This document shows positions 1-10,111 of a stretch of 64,000 nt of DNA, piece by piece. Positions within the stretch are counted from its first letter, which is position 1. Each line of letters opens with the position of its first letter. The notes beneath the pieces are model-generated. The model worked only from the letters and a program-made list of their open reading frames with translations, was not told the DNA's origin and did not search any database. Source of the DNA: Anaerolineales bacterium (lineage in GTDB: Bacteria; Chloroflexota; Anaerolineae; Anaerolineales; Villigracilaceae); contig JABFSL010000002.1 in NCBI GenBank assembly GCA_013140605.1, positions 23,961 to 87,960 of the forward strand, given 5' to 3'. The translations under genes and the position numbers were made by a program.

Positions 1-846
1 CGGCTCTCGTTGCAGCACTTCTTCGACAAGGTAATCCAGCACAAAACGGTGACTGCCGGTGAAGGATCGAATGAAGCGGGAAGTGTCTGGATGTTCCTGC
101 GTGAGTGACCCTTGCAAAGCCAAGGCGGCCAGTTGCAGGCCTGCGATCCAACCTTCGGTGTGGGTCTCCAATGCGGTGATGTCTTCCGCTGAGAGGTTTA
201 GTCCCATCATTTGGTTGAGAAACTCGGCGGCTTCGGTGGGGGTAAAGCGCAGGTCGGCGGCGCGCAGTTCGGTCAATTGTCCGCAGGCACGCAACCGAGC
301 TAAGGGTAGATCTGGATCCTCGCGGGTAGTGATGACCAAGTGTATTTGTGGTGGCAGGTGCTCGATCAGAAAGGCGAGGGCGTTGTCTACTGGTTTGGAA
401 TCAATAATGTGATAGTCGTCAAGGACAAAGATAAAGTTGTCGGGGACGGTGGTGATTTCATTGATCAGGGTTGTCAAAATCGATTCGATTGGCGGTGGTT
501 GAGGGGATTGGAGCGCAGCCAACAAACCCTCGCCAATTCCCGCCTTGATGGTCTGTAACGCCGCTACCAGGTAAGAGATAAAACGCACCGGATCGTTGTC
601 CCCTTCATCCAGCGACAGCCAGGCAACTGGTCGCTCGCACACCTGCCCTAGCGGGCGGTGCCAGGGACTTGCTATCCATTCGCTGACCAGCGTGGTTTTC
701 CCAAAGCCGGCGGAGGCAGAGATAAGAGTCAGTTTGCATCCCGAAGAGAGACCCTCGTTCATCCGCTCGATCAGGCGGGGGCGGATGACAATTTTAGCCC
801 GAGGTGGGGGGATGTAAAGTTTCGTGGCTAAAATTGGTGCAGACAT
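1..846 (-). CDS. MalT-like LuxR-family regulator, N-terminal ATPase part (cut by window edge)
   Basis: The reading frame is open from an ATG at 846 to the window edge (282 codons) with no stop, so the C-terminus is missing. Near residue 45 it has a Walker A element of the STAND type (SASAGFGKTT), then a Walker B-like stretch (FIFVLDDYHII) and a TTREDPDLPLARLRA segment, all typical of MalT/AlkS-type regulators. In that family the ATPase part is followed by TPR-like repeats and a C-terminal LuxR HTH that binds DNA when an inducer is sensed; those parts lie outside the window. The family call is firm; the inducer and targets are unknown. Confidence 0.85.
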   Translation of the reverse strand, partial: MSAPILATKLYIPPPRAKIVIRPRLIERMNEGLSSGCKLTLISASAGFGKTTLVSEWIASPWHRPLGQVCERPVAWLSLDEGDNDPVRFISYLVAALQTIKAGIGEGLLAALQSPQPPPIESILTTLINEITTVPDNFIFVLDDYHIIDSKPVDNALAFLIEHLPPQIHLVITTREDPDLPLARLRACGQLTELRAADLRFTPTEAAEFLNQMMGLNLSAEDITALETHTEGWIAGLQLAALALQGSLTQEHPDTSRFIRSFTGSHRFVLDYLVEEVLQREP

Positions 847-1037
847 AGATTCATTATAAGACTAAGATCCAAAATTTTGGCAGGTTCCCGGACAAGCGAA
901 ATCGCCAGAGTTGTCATGTCAACGCAACTAGATAATTTTGGTGATTACCCACAAGTCGGCATTTTGCCTGGTTTTCCAACTTGCGTAAGAATCTTGACCC
1001 CAAATATGCCGTTTGCTAGTGGCTGCTTTGCCCAAAT

Positions 1038-1253
1038 GTGGCGGCAAAAAAGATGTGGGTAATTACCAGAACAACACTGCCAAAAGGTTCCTATTTCACT
1101 GTCTCACAAGCCGCGCAGGCGTGCGATGCCACATCAAAGCAAGTCAGAGCATGGATTCGCCGAGGCAAACTTAAGGCGATCGAACTATCAGGGCTGGGAT
1201 TAATTATCGAAGTCGGAAAGCTCAACAAATTCTTATACAAGAGAGAGTTTTAG
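1038..1253 (+). CDS. small MerR/excisionase-like helix-turn-helix protein
   Basis: A 71-codon frame starting at GTG 1038, or 66 codons from ATG 1053; neither has a convincing ribosome binding site. The central part, YFTVSQAAQACDATSKQVRAWIRRGKLKAIEL, reads as a winged HTH of the MerR/HTH_17 (excisionase) type: a turn between two helices, then a recognition helix with a basic RRGKL patch. Such short proteins usually bind DNA as regulators or as recombination-directionality factors. It is divergent from the MalT-like gene. An imperfect inverted repeat (939-951 with 1056-1068) brackets its start. Reality of the gene is likely, the role is open. Confidence 0.55.
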   Translation: MAAKKMWVITRTTLPKGSYFTVSQAAQACDATSKQVRAWIRRGKLKAIELSGLGLIIEVGKLNKFLYKREF

Positions 1254-1977
1254 CCCAGATTGTCGCCGCGACGAATCCGTGTGTATACGCATATTATGGT
1301 GATTCAATCAACTATCGCTTGTCTCATAATTAAGTAAACTTTTTGTTGAAAATTACGAGGAAAAATCGAACATTCTGTTTACCAAATTATGCGATACTCT
1401 GTAATGGGCGGGCAACGAACATCCAAAAACCAGATCGTTTCAGCACATGATTTGTGTGTCGGAGAGATGCCGCAATTTTGCAGCCTCCAGCCCGAAGGTC
1501 AAAGCCTGACGCGGGTGCAATGAGCTAACTCAATTTGTCAGCACGCGCCTCCACTGCATCCTAAAATTATCGCGCACGATAGCGGATTTGGCAGACAGCG
1601 AAGAGATCCAATCCGCGCATCTGGCGGAGGCTCCGAAACATCTTCCAAAGATTATGATGATATAAAAATAAACCAAACTCAAATGGTAACCCGTTCTTTA
1701 ACACGCAAGGATGAAACTTGCTAAAATTTATAAAGGAGTAGTTGACTTTGAGCAAAACCATCCCCGTACAAAACATCCACAGCACAATCCAATCCAGCAG
1801 TGGATGTTTTATTTTAATTATGACAATTAAGACCTGAAGAGGAAAACCAGGAAATAGGTTAATTGAAAATCGTTACACAATTCTCGAAACCTCAAAGATA
1901 AAAGCCCGTACATAATACTAATTGTGCAAAGCAGAACAAAGATATAACATATAACACGGAATAATCGCGAGGAAAGA
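1254..1977. other. gene-poor stretch before the carotenoid genes
   Basis: About 720 bases without a convincing gene. The short frames here lack coding character and ribosome binding sites. The right part (about 1800-1977) is AT-rich and should hold the crtB promoter; no clear -35/-10 pair could be fixed. A GAGGAAAG ribosome binding site lies just before the ATG at 1978. Confidence 0.5.
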
Positions 1978-2958
1978 ATGAACGGGAAAGCTCAGTCAAG
2001 TGGATATTTGGCGGCGGCCATCACAAAGTCAGCCAGCAAGCAAACCTATTACACGATCCGCTTATTTGTGGATCGTGAACGAGTGGCGGATGCGTATCGG
2101 GCATACGGATATTTCCGCTGGGTGGACGATGTCATCGATGCAGAATCAGGCTCAATGTCAGAAAAGATCGCTTTCGCTGATCGTCAAAAATCCTTGCTCG
2201 AATCCTGCTATTATGGCAAGACTCCAGATGACCTGTGTCCTGAAGAATGGATGCTCGTAGACCTTATCCGCAACGACACTGAAAAGAATAGCGGCCTGCA
2301 AATGTACTTGTACAATATGATGGATGTGATGCTCTTTGATGCGAAACGGCGCGGGCAGGTTATTTCACAGGTCGAATTGTTCGATTACTCGCATAAGTTG
2401 TCGAAGGCTGTCACGGAAGCGATCTACTATTTTATTGGTCACGATGATCCAGCTTCCCTCCATGAAGCGCGTTATATGGCAGTGACTGCGGCGCATATCA
2501 CGCACATGTTAAGAGACGCGCTGGAAGATGTGGAAAATGGATATTACAACATCCCCAGCGAATATATTGCAACATGGGGCCGTATCCCGTTTTTTACCAA
2601 TTTCCGAACAGTCACCATTACGCCAGAAGATGTAAAGAGTCAGGCGTATCGAGATTGGGTCTGCGGACGAGTCCAAGTGGCGCGCGGCTACTTCAAAATG
2701 GGGAGAGAATGTACGGCACAAGTCAAGAACCTGCGCTGTCGTTTGGCTGGCTACGCATACACTGCCCGCTTCGAATGGATGCTGGATGCCATTGAACGCG
2801 ATAATTATTGTCTACGCTCCGAATACCCAGAGCGAAAGAGCTTGCGGACGGGTTTGTGGATGATTTGGACAACAGTAACTTCCATGTTTGCCTCATTGAG
2901 TATAAAAGCAGAATCACGCAAACTGGCGCCGCAACCAGTTCGGATCGATAAAAGATGA
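1978..2958 (+). CDS. crtB: phytoene/squalene synthase family protein
   Basis: 326 aa, close to the usual length of the family. The enzyme joins two prenyl diphosphates head to head (phytoene from GGPP, or dehydrosqualene/squalene from FPP). Both aspartate-rich motifs that bind the Mg-diphosphate are present: DDVID at residues 50-54 and DALED at 180-184, the latter followed by the family signature ENGYYNIP. The ATG at 1978 has a GAGGAAAG ribosome binding site. Its stop overlaps the start of the desaturase gene by 4 bases (ATGA), so the two are translationally coupled. C30 or C40 substrate choice cannot be read from the sequence. Confidence 0.9.
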   Translation: MNGKAQSSGYLAAAITKSASKQTYYTIRLFVDRERVADAYRAYGYFRWVDDVIDAESGSMSEKIAFADRQKSLLESCYYGKTPDDLCPEEWMLVDLIRNDTEKNSGLQMYLYNMMDVMLFDAKRRGQVISQVELFDYSHKLSKAVTEAIYYFIGHDDPASLHEARYMAVTAAHITHMLRDALEDVENGYYNIPSEYIATWGRIPFFTNFRTVTITPEDVKSQAYRDWVCGRVQVARGYFKMGRECTAQVKNLRCRLAGYAYTARFEWMLDAIERDNYCLRSEYPERKSLRTGLWMIWTTVTSMFASLSIKAESRKLAPQPVRIDKR

Positions 2959-4457
2959 AAACAAAAAATGTGATTATTATCGGGGCTGGCATTGGTGGAG
3001 TTGTCGCCGCAATTCATCTTGCTCAACACGGAATCAAAGTAACTGTGATTGAAAAGAACTCCCACCCCGGCGGACGCTGTGACCGTATCAGCCGCGAAGG
3101 TCATCACTTCGATACAGGGCCTACCCTGCTGGTCATGCCCTTGCTCTACGAAGCGGAGTTTACCGCGCTCGGAATATCCATGAGTAAAGTGTTGGATTTA
3201 CAACGCGTCGACCCGACCTATCATCTGGTCTTTGATGACGGTAGTCAACTCGCGCTGACATCAGACATGAAGTCTTTGCAGGAGCAGCTTGAAACCTTCG
3301 AACATGGAAGTTTTGAAGGGTTCTTACGTTACATGGACGAGGGACATCGTCACTATCATCTTGGTATCGAGAAACTGGTTCGCCCCGATTTTCGCAAAGC
3401 ATCCGATTTCTTCAAACTGAGTAACCTTCCTCTTGTTCATCAAGTTAAACCGCTAACGAAACACTATGCCAACATGTCACACTATTTCGACGACCCGCGC
3501 CTGAAATCCGCGTTCACGTTTCAGGATGTGTACATGGGGCTGAGTCCATTCGAAGCACCTGCCACTTTCTCGATGATGCCCTACACCGAACTGGCGCATG
3601 GAGTTTGGTATCCCAAAGGCGGCATGTACAGCGTGGTCGAGGCGCTCACAAAACTTGCCCGCAATGCAGGCGTGGAATTTATCTTCGATGTGGCAGTCGA
3701 GCGCATTGAAGTCAACGAAAAATCTGCACGTGGCGTAATAGTGAATGGCACTTTGTTGGAAGCTGATGCGGTTCTTGCCAACGCCGATCTTCCTTACGTT
3801 TATCAGAATCTTCTTCCGCAGGATGGGCAGGCAGAAAAACTCGCGCACAAGCGGTACTCCTGTTCAGTCGTTAGTTTCTTTTGGGGATTGGACAAGACAT
3901 ACGAATCACTTCCCCCGCATACCCTCTTCCTGGCAAGCGATTACCGCGAGAATTTCGAATCGATCATTCGTGACCTGAGCCTGCCAGCCAATCCCAGTCT
4001 TTATATCCACGCCCCAGCCCGACTCGATCCATCCATGGCTCCAGAAGGACAGGATACTTTGATCGCGATTGTCCCCATTGGGCACATTTCTGAGAACGGA
4101 GAACAAGCGAAGCAGTCCTGTGGACAGGATTGGGCTGAACTGCGCGATGAAGCACGCGGGCATGTTCTCCGCCGTTTGTCATCATTGGGAATTAGCGACC
4201 TTGAATCCCACATCAAATTTGAGATTAATTTCACCCCACCTTCATGGCGCAAACGCTATAACCTGATGAAAGGCTCCACACACGGACTGTGTCACAACCT
4301 GATGCAGTTGGGTTACTTCCGCCCTGATATTCAACACTCGCATTACCGCAATCTATATTTCACAGGCGCGAGCACGCGTCCCGGCACGGGAATGCCAACC
4401 GCAATGGTCTCAGGCCGCCAGTCTGCGCAACGGATCATGGATGATCTGAAAAAATAA
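2955..4457 (+). CDS. crtI: phytoene desaturase (CrtI/CrtN-type FAD oxidoreductase)
   Basis: 500 aa. The N-terminus holds the FAD dinucleotide fold (VIIIGAGIGGVVAAIHLA, residues about 6-23) ending in VIEKN. Next comes the GGRCDR and FDTGPTLL pattern typical of CrtI-type carotene desaturases. The C-terminal family signature YFTGASTRPGTGMPTAMVSG is intact. Enzymes of this family introduce conjugated double bonds into phytoene (to lycopene or neurosporene) or into C30 dehydrosqualene. It overlaps crtB by 4 bases and is followed 18 bases later by the next gene, so crtB-crtI probably form the core of a pigment operon. No cyclase gene is next to it, which would fit an acyclic product or cyclase genes elsewhere. 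Confidence 0.92.
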   Translation: MKTKNVIIIGAGIGGVVAAIHLAQHGIKVTVIEKNSHPGGRCDRISREGHHFDTGPTLLVMPLLYEAEFTALGISMSKVLDLQRVDPTYHLVFDDGSQLALTSDMKSLQEQLETFEHGSFEGFLRYMDEGHRHYHLGIEKLVRPDFRKASDFFKLSNLPLVHQVKPLTKHYANMSHYFDDPRLKSAFTFQDVYMGLSPFEAPATFSMMPYTELAHGVWYPKGGMYSVVEALTKLARNAGVEFIFDVAVERIEVNEKSARGVIVNGTLLEADAVLANADLPYVYQNLLPQDGQAEKLAHKRYSCSVVSFFWGLDKTYESLPPHTLFLASDYRENFESIIRDLSLPANPSLYIHAPARLDPSMAPEGQDTLIAIVPIGHISENGEQAKQSCGQDWAELRDEARGHVLRRLSSLGISDLESHIKFEINFTPPSWRKRYNLMKGSTHGLCHNLMQLGYFRPDIQHSHYRNLYFTGASTRPGTGMPTAMVSGRQSAQRIMDDLKK

Positions 4458-4475
4458 TTCTGTTTTGGAGAGAAC

Positions 4476-4949
4476 ATGGCTTTAAAAAGATGGTTGTATA
4501 AAGGCGGGCGCCCAAACATAATTGCCAAACTCCTAAATAATGGTTGGGCGGTTATTCATTCATTGGGAATCTTCCCGAATTATCTGGTTACTCTGGAAGT
4601 AGTGGGCAGGCAATCAGGGAAATTGATCAGTTTTCCGCTAGTAATGATCGTAATGAACGGAGAAAGATATCTTGTGTCCATGTTGGGCCAGGATGTGAAC
4701 TGGGTACGAAATATCAAGGCGGCTGGCGGAAAAGCAAACTTGCGGCACGGTATTCGCGAAGAAGTATTTTTGGAAGCAGTGGATGCGGCAAAGAGAGCCG
4801 CGATCATAAAAGCATACTTACAAATTGCGCCTGGGGCAAGACCTCATATTTCAGCCCACAAAGATGCCCCCATCGCAGAATTTGAAAAAATAGCTTCAGC
4901 TTATCCAGTGTTTAGAATAGCTGCAAGAGATCAACACAAGGAGATATAA
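4476..4949 (+). CDS. nitroreductase/deazaflavin-dependent oxidoreductase family protein (Ddn-like, DUF385)
   Basis: 157 aa. The pattern LVTLEVVGRQSGKLISFPLVMIVMNGERYLVSMLGQDVNWVRNIKAAGGKANLR is that of the Ddn/FDOR split-barrel family, whose members use F420 or flavins to reduce varied substrates. A GGAGAG ribosome binding site sits before the ATG. The gene follows crtI by 18 bases and is followed, after a short gap, by an MDR oxidoreductase, so it probably belongs to the same operon. Whether it acts on the carotenoid or on something unrelated is unknown. Confidence 0.8.
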   Translation: MALKRWLYKGGRPNIIAKLLNNGWAVIHSLGIFPNYLVTLEVVGRQSGKLISFPLVMIVMNGERYLVSMLGQDVNWVRNIKAAGGKANLRHGIREEVFLEAVDAAKRAAIIKAYLQIAPGARPHISAHKDAPIAEFEKIASAYPVFRIAARDQHKEI

Positions 4950-5003
4950 AATGGACACAAACAGAAAGGCCGCAATATTGGTTAAAGGCATAAAGGAGTG
5001 CGA

Positions 5004-6002
5004 ATGAATACAAAAATGAAAGCCATTATTGTTACAAAATACGGTCCACCTGAAGTTCTTGAAGTGAGACAGGTGGACAAACCTGCTCCCAAAGACAATG
5101 AAGTTTTGATCAGAATTCACGCCACAGCGGTGGTCGCAACCGACCCCCAATTTCGAAAAGGCGACCCATTTATTACGAGATTTTTCACCGGGCTGACGAA
5201 ACCCAAGCATTCGATTCCGGGTGACGTACTCGCCGGGGAAATTGAGTCTGTCGGCAAAGATGTAACTTTGTACAAAACAGGCGATCAAGTCTTTGCCGCT
5301 TGTGCCATGACTCAGGGCGGTCAGGCTGAATACATCTGCCTGCCGGAAGATGGGCCGCTGGCAATAAAGCCGGTCAACATGAGCTACGAGGAGGCGGCTG
5401 GCGTCCCTGACGGCGGATTGGGCGCATTAAATTTCCTGCGTGATGCTGCCCAAATCCAGAGCGGGCAAACCATTCTCATCAACGGCGCTTCTGGATCGGT
5501 CGGCACGTACGCGGTTCAACTCGCCATTTACTTTGAAACCCAGGTGACCGGGGTATGCAGTACCTCCAATGTTGAGTTGGTTAGATCGCTGGGCGCCCAT
5601 AAGATGATTGATTACACAAAAGAGGATTTTACTAAAAACGGTCAGACTTACGACATCATTTTCGATGCGGTCGGCAAGAGCTCATTTTCGCAGTGTAAAA
5701 ACTCGCTCACTCAAAAAGGAGTCTATGTCACCAGTGTCCCCACGCTAGATTTCCTGCTTGGCATGTTATTGACTTCAAAAAGCAAAGGCAAAAAAGCAGC
5801 CTTTGTGGCTCCGGGGTTGCGCTCATCCAGCGAAAAGACGAAAGACCTTATCTTCCTCAAAGAGCTGATCGAGGCAGGGAAAATAAGATCGGTCATTGAT
5901 CGGCGTTATCCGTTGGAACAGGTTGTCGAGGCGCACAGATACGTGGAGGCGGGACACAAAAAGGGGAATGTTGTCATCACTGTGGAGCATGAAAGCAAAT
6001 AA
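5004..6002 (+). CDS. NAD(P)-dependent MDR oxidoreductase (quinone reductase-like)
   Basis: 332 aa from ATG 5004, chosen because an AAAGGAG site (4992-4998) lies 5 bases upstream; a GTG at 4998 would overlap that site. It shows the GroES-like N-terminal half ([36 protein letters not shown]), then the nucleotide-binding signature [16 protein letters not shown] and the [14 protein letters not shown] stretch. The structural-zinc cysteines of alcohol dehydrogenases are absent, so a quinone/enone reductase-like role is more likely. Two relatives lie at 60.6-62.6 kb. The substrate is unknown. Confidence 0.85.
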   Translation: MNTKMKAIIVTKYGPPEVLEVRQVDKPAPKDNEVLIRIHATAVVATDPQFRKGDPFITRFFTGLTKPKHSIPGDVLAGEIESVGKDVTLYKTGDQVFAACAMTQGGQAEYICLPEDGPLAIKPVNMSYEEAAGVPDGGLGALNFLRDAAQIQSGQTILINGASGSVGTYAVQLAIYFETQVTGVCSTSNVELVRSLGAHKMIDYTKEDFTKNGQTYDIIFDAVGKSSFSQCKNSLTQKGVYVTSVPTLDFLLGMLLTSKSKGKKAAFVAPGLRSSSEKTKDLIFLKELIEAGKIRSVIDRRYPLEQVVEAHRYVEAGHKKGNVVITVEHESK

Positions 6003-6048
6003 CGATCCATACCGCAGAAATATCATTGCTGAATTCTAAGTAAAAATG

Positions 6049-7461
6049 TTATTTACACCCCACTGATTCCCACTGCGGATGCATGGACTTCCATGCATCG
6101 ACGGCTTGCTTCATTTCATTGACAGCTTCCTGCCAGGCTTGCTCGGGATCATTGCCATTTGCAACATCTTGCAGCATGGTGTCCACTATGCCAGGCGTGC
6201 CAAAGACTTCCCAGGCCCAGGGTGGGGCGATGTCGGAGCGGGTGAATTTTCCTCCACTAACAGATCCCATGTTCATGGCAGGGTGATTGGTGAAGGCAGA
6301 CCAATCATAAAAGGATTGAATCCAATCAGCGTGAGTTTGTGTGTATGCGGATGGGTTAATCAATGTTTCTTCGCGGACTGAATTCAACGGTGGGATCATA
6401 TGTCCAGGCAGGACATTATCGTAGCGTAATAATCTATCGCCGCTGACCAGCCATTGCAGGAAGGCTTTGGCTTCGGTTTGATTCTTCGTGCCAGATGCAA
6501 TCGCGAAGCGACTCCACACACCGAGAGTCACTTTTTGTTGGCCCCAAGGCGGGAAGATGACTGTGACTTTATCAGCTAGTTCGGGATGTGACTCTTCAAG
6601 TTGCACACCGAGGCGACCCGCATACATTGCCATCGCAACGCGCCCATTGACGAAGGCGTCTATTTGTTCGGGGAAGCCCCAGGTGGTGAATCCAGGCGGG
6701 GCGTATTGAGTAAGCGCCTGCCAGCGGCGGACTGCTTCAAGGGCCTGCGGTTCTCCGAACGCGACTCCCCCATCGCAGGTGAAATAGTCGCCGCCGTTCT
6801 GCCAGAGGAAAGTGGAGAAGTAATTGACAGTGGCAATATTTTGTCCAGCGGGCAGGGCAATGCCATAGGTCTGATTATTCGTGAGAATCTTCGCGGCTCT
6901 CAAAACTTCATCGTATGTTGAAGGAAGGGGAAGTCCCGCCTGCTCAAATAAATCTTTACGAACCCACAAGCCATACACACTGACCGCATATGGCACAGCA
7001 TATGTTGTTTCATTTTGGCGGAAGAGACTGCCTTCGACAAAATCATCCGCGCCGATATTTGTAACCACGTCATCAAGCGGAAGCAGATAGCCCGCGTCTG
7101 CCCATTGGGACATGAGAGCTGGTTCGATTTCAAAGATTCCTAGATCAGCGCCTGAGGCAAGGGACGTGAGAAGCCGTGTTCCGCGTGATGCGGGCGAAGC
7201 AATGACAATGTCCACTTCGATGCCTGGGTTGAGATTTTGGTATTCAGTAATAAGGGATTGCAAAACGGCGAGCTGGTCGGGGTCGCTTTCGGTGGTGAAG
7301 AACGGAATGATTTTCAGGGTGGATGAATCTGTCGAAGCAGAATCAGGCGCAGGCGGAGTCTGAAGCGGTTGAGTTGCAGAGGAGGAACATCCGATTAGGA
7401 GAGTCAGAATCAAAACGGGGAAAAATGCCTGGAGACGCGAAATCCCAAAAAGTTTTTTCAT
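6049..7461 (-). CDS. ABC transporter substrate-binding lipoprotein (family 1)
   Basis: 470 aa. The N-terminus is a lipoprotein signal with lipobox LLIGC, followed by a Ser/Thr/Pro linker; the rest matches extracellular solute-binding proteins of the sugar/iron type (IVIASPASRGTRLLTSLASGADLGIFE, YAVPYAVSVYGLWVRKDLFEQAGLPLPSTYDEVLRAAK). The start lies 4 bases after the PrpD stop, whose TAGGAA also serves as the ribosome binding site, so it is the last gene of the importer operon. It is the second binding protein of that operon, and unlike the first it is of the longer CUT1-like type. The ligand is unknown. Confidence 0.85.
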   Translation of the reverse strand: MKKLFGISRLQAFFPVLILTLLIGCSSSATQPLQTPPAPDSASTDSSTLKIIPFFTTESDPDQLAVLQSLITEYQNLNPGIEVDIVIASPASRGTRLLTSLASGADLGIFEIEPALMSQWADAGYLLPLDDVVTNIGADDFVEGSLFRQNETTYAVPYAVSVYGLWVRKDLFEQAGLPLPSTYDEVLRAAKILTNNQTYGIALPAGQNIATVNYFSTFLWQNGGDYFTCDGGVAFGEPQALEAVRRWQALTQYAPPGFTTWGFPEQIDAFVNGRVAMAMYAGRLGVQLEESHPELADKVTVIFPPWGQQKVTLGVWSRFAIASGTKNQTEAKAFLQWLVSGDRLLRYDNVLPGHMIPPLNSVREETLINPSAYTQTHADWIQSFYDWSAFTNHPAMNMGSVSGGKFTRSDIAPPWAWEVFGTPGIVDTMLQDVANGNDPEQAWQEAVNEMKQAVDAWKSMHPQWESVGCK

Positions 7462-7465
7462 GTTC

Positions 7466-8908
7466 CTATTTTACGACAAAGAGATTCATGAACTCGTGTG
7501 TGGGGGTGTCTTCGAGCTTTTGCGGATTGGAAAAGAGGTCGAGAGTGGCTGCGATGCGGTCTTCGGGAAAGCGCGTGGCAAGATTGGCTTTGAATTTTTC
7601 AATGAGCAGCGGGATGCCTTCGGCGCGTCGTCGGCGATGACCGAGAGGATATTCAACAATGACATTTTCAGTGGAAGTTCCATCTTTGAAAAAGATTTGC
7701 ACGGCGTTGGCAATGGAACGTTTTTCGGGGTCGAGATAATCGGCGCTGTATCTTTTATTTTCGATGACTTGCATCTTCGCACGGAGCGAATCAATACGCG
7801 GGTCGGATGCGACGTTGTCTTCGTAATCATCAGCAGTGAGACGACCGAAGATGAGCGGGACGGCGGTCATGTATTGGATGCAGTGGTCGCGGTCGGCGGG
7901 GTTGTGAAGCGGACCCGTCTTATCAATGATGCGAATCGCGGACTCGTGCGTGGTGATGACGATGCGTTCGATGTCGTTGAGACAGTCCTTGATTTGCGGA
8001 TGCAAAATCAGCGCGCATTCGACGGCGGTCTGCGCATGGAATTCGGCAGGGAAGGAAATTTTGAAGAGCACGTTCTCCATCACGTACGATTCATACGGAC
8101 GCTGAAACTTGAATGGCTGTCCTTTAAATGAAACATCATAGAAGCCCCATGTGGGAGCGGTCAATGCGGTGGGATAACCCATCTCGCCTTTCATCGCCAT
8201 AAGCGCGAGTTGAACAGAGCGCGAGGTCGCGTCACCTGCCGCCCAGGATTTGCGCGAGCCTGTGTTGGGTGCGTGGCGATAGGTGCGTAACGATTGTCCG
8301 TCAATCCATGCGTTGGAGAGAGCGTTGATGATGGTCTCTTTATCGCCGCCGAGCATATGGGTGACAACAGCAGTGGAGGCAACCTTGACGAGGAGGACAT
8401 GATCAAGACCGACACGGTTGAAACTGTTTTCGAGTGCGAGGATGCCTTGGATTTCGTGGGCTTTAATGGCGGCGGTGAGAACATTGTGAATAGTAATTGG
8501 TAATTGGTTATTAGCGACATTTTTGCGCGAGAGATAATCGGCAACCATGAGGATTGCGCCGAGATTATCAGAGGGATGTCCCCATTCGGCGGCGAGCCAG
8601 GTGTCGTTGTAATCAAGCCAGCGGATCATGGAGCCGAGGTTGAACGCAGCGGTGACAGGGTCGAGGATGTAATCCGTGCCTGGGACGCGCGCGCCGTTGG
8701 GAACGATGGTTCCATCCACAATCGGGCCGAGTAATTTTGTGCATTCGGGAAAGTTGAGTGCGAGCATGGCACAGCCAAGCGCGTCCATGAGACAGTAACG
8801 CGCAGTCTCATAGGCAAGGTCACTGGTGACTTGGTAATTAGTCACGTACTCGGCGATGTCAACGAGTTCTTTGTCTGGTGCGGGGCGGAGGTTTGGGGTG
8901 TGAGTCAT
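7466..8908 (-). CDS. MmgE/PrpD family dehydratase
   Basis: 480 aa from ATG 8908; a TTG 33 bases further out would start inside a dispersed repeat and is less likely. Family features are [26 protein letters not shown], the [28 protein letters not shown] segment and [16 protein letters not shown]. PrpD dehydrates 2-methylcitrate to cis-2-methylaconitate; relatives include cis-aconitate decarboxylase and other citrate-type dehydratases. It sits in one operon with an isocitrate-lyase-family enzyme and an ABC importer, so it probably works on the imported acid. Around residue 145 a repeat-derived run, [10 protein letters not shown], is inserted in frame. Exact substrate unproven. Confidence 0.85.
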   Translation of the reverse strand: MTHTPNLRPAPDKELVDIAEYVTNYQVTSDLAYETARYCLMDALGCAMLALNFPECTKLLGPIVDGTIVPNGARVPGTDYILDPVTAAFNLGSMIRWLDYNDTWLAAEWGHPSDNLGAILMVADYLSRKNVANNQLPITIHNVLTAAIKAHEIQGILALENSFNRVGLDHVLLVKVASTAVVTHMLGGDKETIINALSNAWIDGQSLRTYRHAPNTGSRKSWAAGDATSRSVQLALMAMKGEMGYPTALTAPTWGFYDVSFKGQPFKFQRPYESYVMENVLFKISFPAEFHAQTAVECALILHPQIKDCLNDIERIVITTHESAIRIIDKTGPLHNPADRDHCIQYMTAVPLIFGRLTADDYEDNVASDPRIDSLRAKMQVIENKRYSADYLDPEKRSIANAVQIFFKDGTSTENVIVEYPLGHRRRRAEGIPLLIEKFKANLATRFPEDRIAATLDLFSNPQKLEDTPTHEFMNLFVVK

Positions 8909-8924
8909 TTTTGAAAAAAAAATT

Positions 8925-9004
8925 AAACACGAAGGACACAAAGGTCACGAAGGAAATACAAGAACATCTTTTTTCCCTTTGTGTACTTCGTGTCCTTTGT
9001 GTTT
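8925..9004. repeat. dispersed inverted repeat of the ACACGAAGGACACAAAG type
   Basis: The left arm (AAACACGAAGGACACAAAGG, about 8927) and right arm (CTTTGTGTCCTTTGTG-like, ending near 9004) are imperfect inverted copies able to form one long hairpin. It fills the gap between the ABC ATPase and PrpD genes in the operon. Similar runs recur in many genomes of this group and often yield spurious translations with TKDTKYTK patterns. Confidence 0.75.
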
Positions 9005-9016
9005 AAATAATTAACC

Positions 9017-10111
9017 TTATCCTGCCAGCAAGATAATCGAATCAGGCGGCAAATACATAAACAAGCTGTCGCCTTGAATCGCGTCTGTGGATTCGAGCCG
9101 CAGAGAGCCGCCAGAGGTTTCAACGGTGTACTGCCATTTTGAACCGAGATAGGTGCGAGTGGTAATCTGCGCCTTGACCGTGTTCTCGCGTTCCGACGCG
9201 CCTTCGGTCAACACTTCCACGCGCTCCGAGCGGATGGCTACCGCAGTCTGCTCGCCTTCCTTCCAAACGTAATCTGATTTATTTTCTTTGCGAATATTCA
9301 GCAATTCACCCGAAGCAAGTTTCAGCGTGGCTTTTTTGCCGTCCACGTTTTGAAGGATGCCCGTGATAAATGAAGTCACACCGATGAACTCAGCCACGAA
9401 TCGATTCGCGGGGCGTTCATAAATTTCTTCGGGCGGCGCATACTGTTGCAGCTTGCCCATCGACATAACCGCGATCATATCGGACATGGCGAACGCCTCC
9501 GATTGATCGTGCGTGACGTACACTGTTGTAATCCCAAGCTGTTGCTGCAATCCACGCAGCCAGATGCGCGCGCTCTCGCGGATCTTCGCGTCGAGGTTGG
9601 AAAGCGGTTCATCGAGCAACAAAACTTTGGGACGACTGACCACGGCACGAGCGAGGGCAACGCGTTGCTGTTGTCCGCCTGAAAGCTGGAAGGGATACCG
9701 ATCCGCCAGTTCTTCCAATCCGACTAGTGCGAGGCTTTCCTGTACCCGCTGCTTGATCTCATCCGAGGGGCGTTTCTGCAATTTGAGAGCGAACGCCACG
9801 TTATCGAATACTTTCATGTGCGGCCAAAGCGCATACGATTGAAAGACCATGCCGAGGTGACGCTGCTCAGGCGGCAGGATCAGGTCACGCGCCGTGTCAG
9901 TCATTACGAAGTCACCGACGCGGATCGAGCCAGCAGTCGGTTGTTCGAGTCCAGCCACGCAGTTGAGGGTGGTGCTTTTGCCGCAGCCCGATGGCCCAAG
10001 CAGTGTGGTGAACGTTCCCTCTTTGACGGTGATGTTCACATCCGCGATGGCCACCGAATTGGATGTGACAAATTGTTTGGTCAAGCCTTCGATGATCAGA
10101 TCGTTATTCAT
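9017..10111 (-). CDS. ABC transporter ATP-binding protein (FbpC/PotA-like)
   Basis: 364 aa. The ATPase domain has Walker A (GPSGCGKST, about residue 39), Q-loop (VFQSYALWPHM), signature LSGGQQQR, Walker B (VLLLDEPLSNLD) and the H-loop VTHDQSEA. The C-terminal 120 residues form a TOBE-type domain as in FbpC, PotA and the 2-aminoethylphosphonate importer ATPase. Its start overlaps the end of the permease gene by 8 bases, so the two are coupled. It drives import with the double permease and the binding protein upstream. Confidence 0.92.
   Translation of the reverse strand: MNNDLIIEGLTKQFVTSNSVAIADVNITVKEGTFTTLLGPSGCGKSTTLNCVAGLEQPTAGSIRVGDFVMTDTARDLILPPEQRHLGMVFQSYALWPHMKVFDNVAFALKLQKRPSDEIKQRVQESLALVGLEELADRYPFQLSGGQQQRVALARAVVSRPKVLLLDEPLSNLDAKIRESARIWLRGLQQQLGITTVYVTHDQSEAFAMSDMIAVMSMGKLQQYAPPEEIYERPANRFVAEFIGVTSFITGILQNVDGKKATLKLASGELLNIRKENKSDYVWKEGEQTAVAIRSERVEVLTEGASERENTVKAQITTRTYLGSKWQYTVETSGGSLRLESTDAIQGDSLFMYLPPDSIILLAG

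Noticed and set aside
1528..1545. Similarity of GAGCTAACTCA to cloning-vector lac sequence
   Set aside because: Only about a dozen bases match and the flanks differ; chance.
1567..1785. 72-codon frame on the - strand in the gap before crtB
   Set aside because: No ribosome binding site, no family, composition unlike neighbouring genes.
7460..8131. Long open frame on the + strand, 223 codons
   Set aside because: It lies fully antisense to the PrpD-family gene, whose family match is clear; no ribosome binding site or family signal.
8925..9004. Small protein with a TKDTKYTKGKK pattern
   Set aside because: It is the translation of a dispersed inverted repeat, not a gene.
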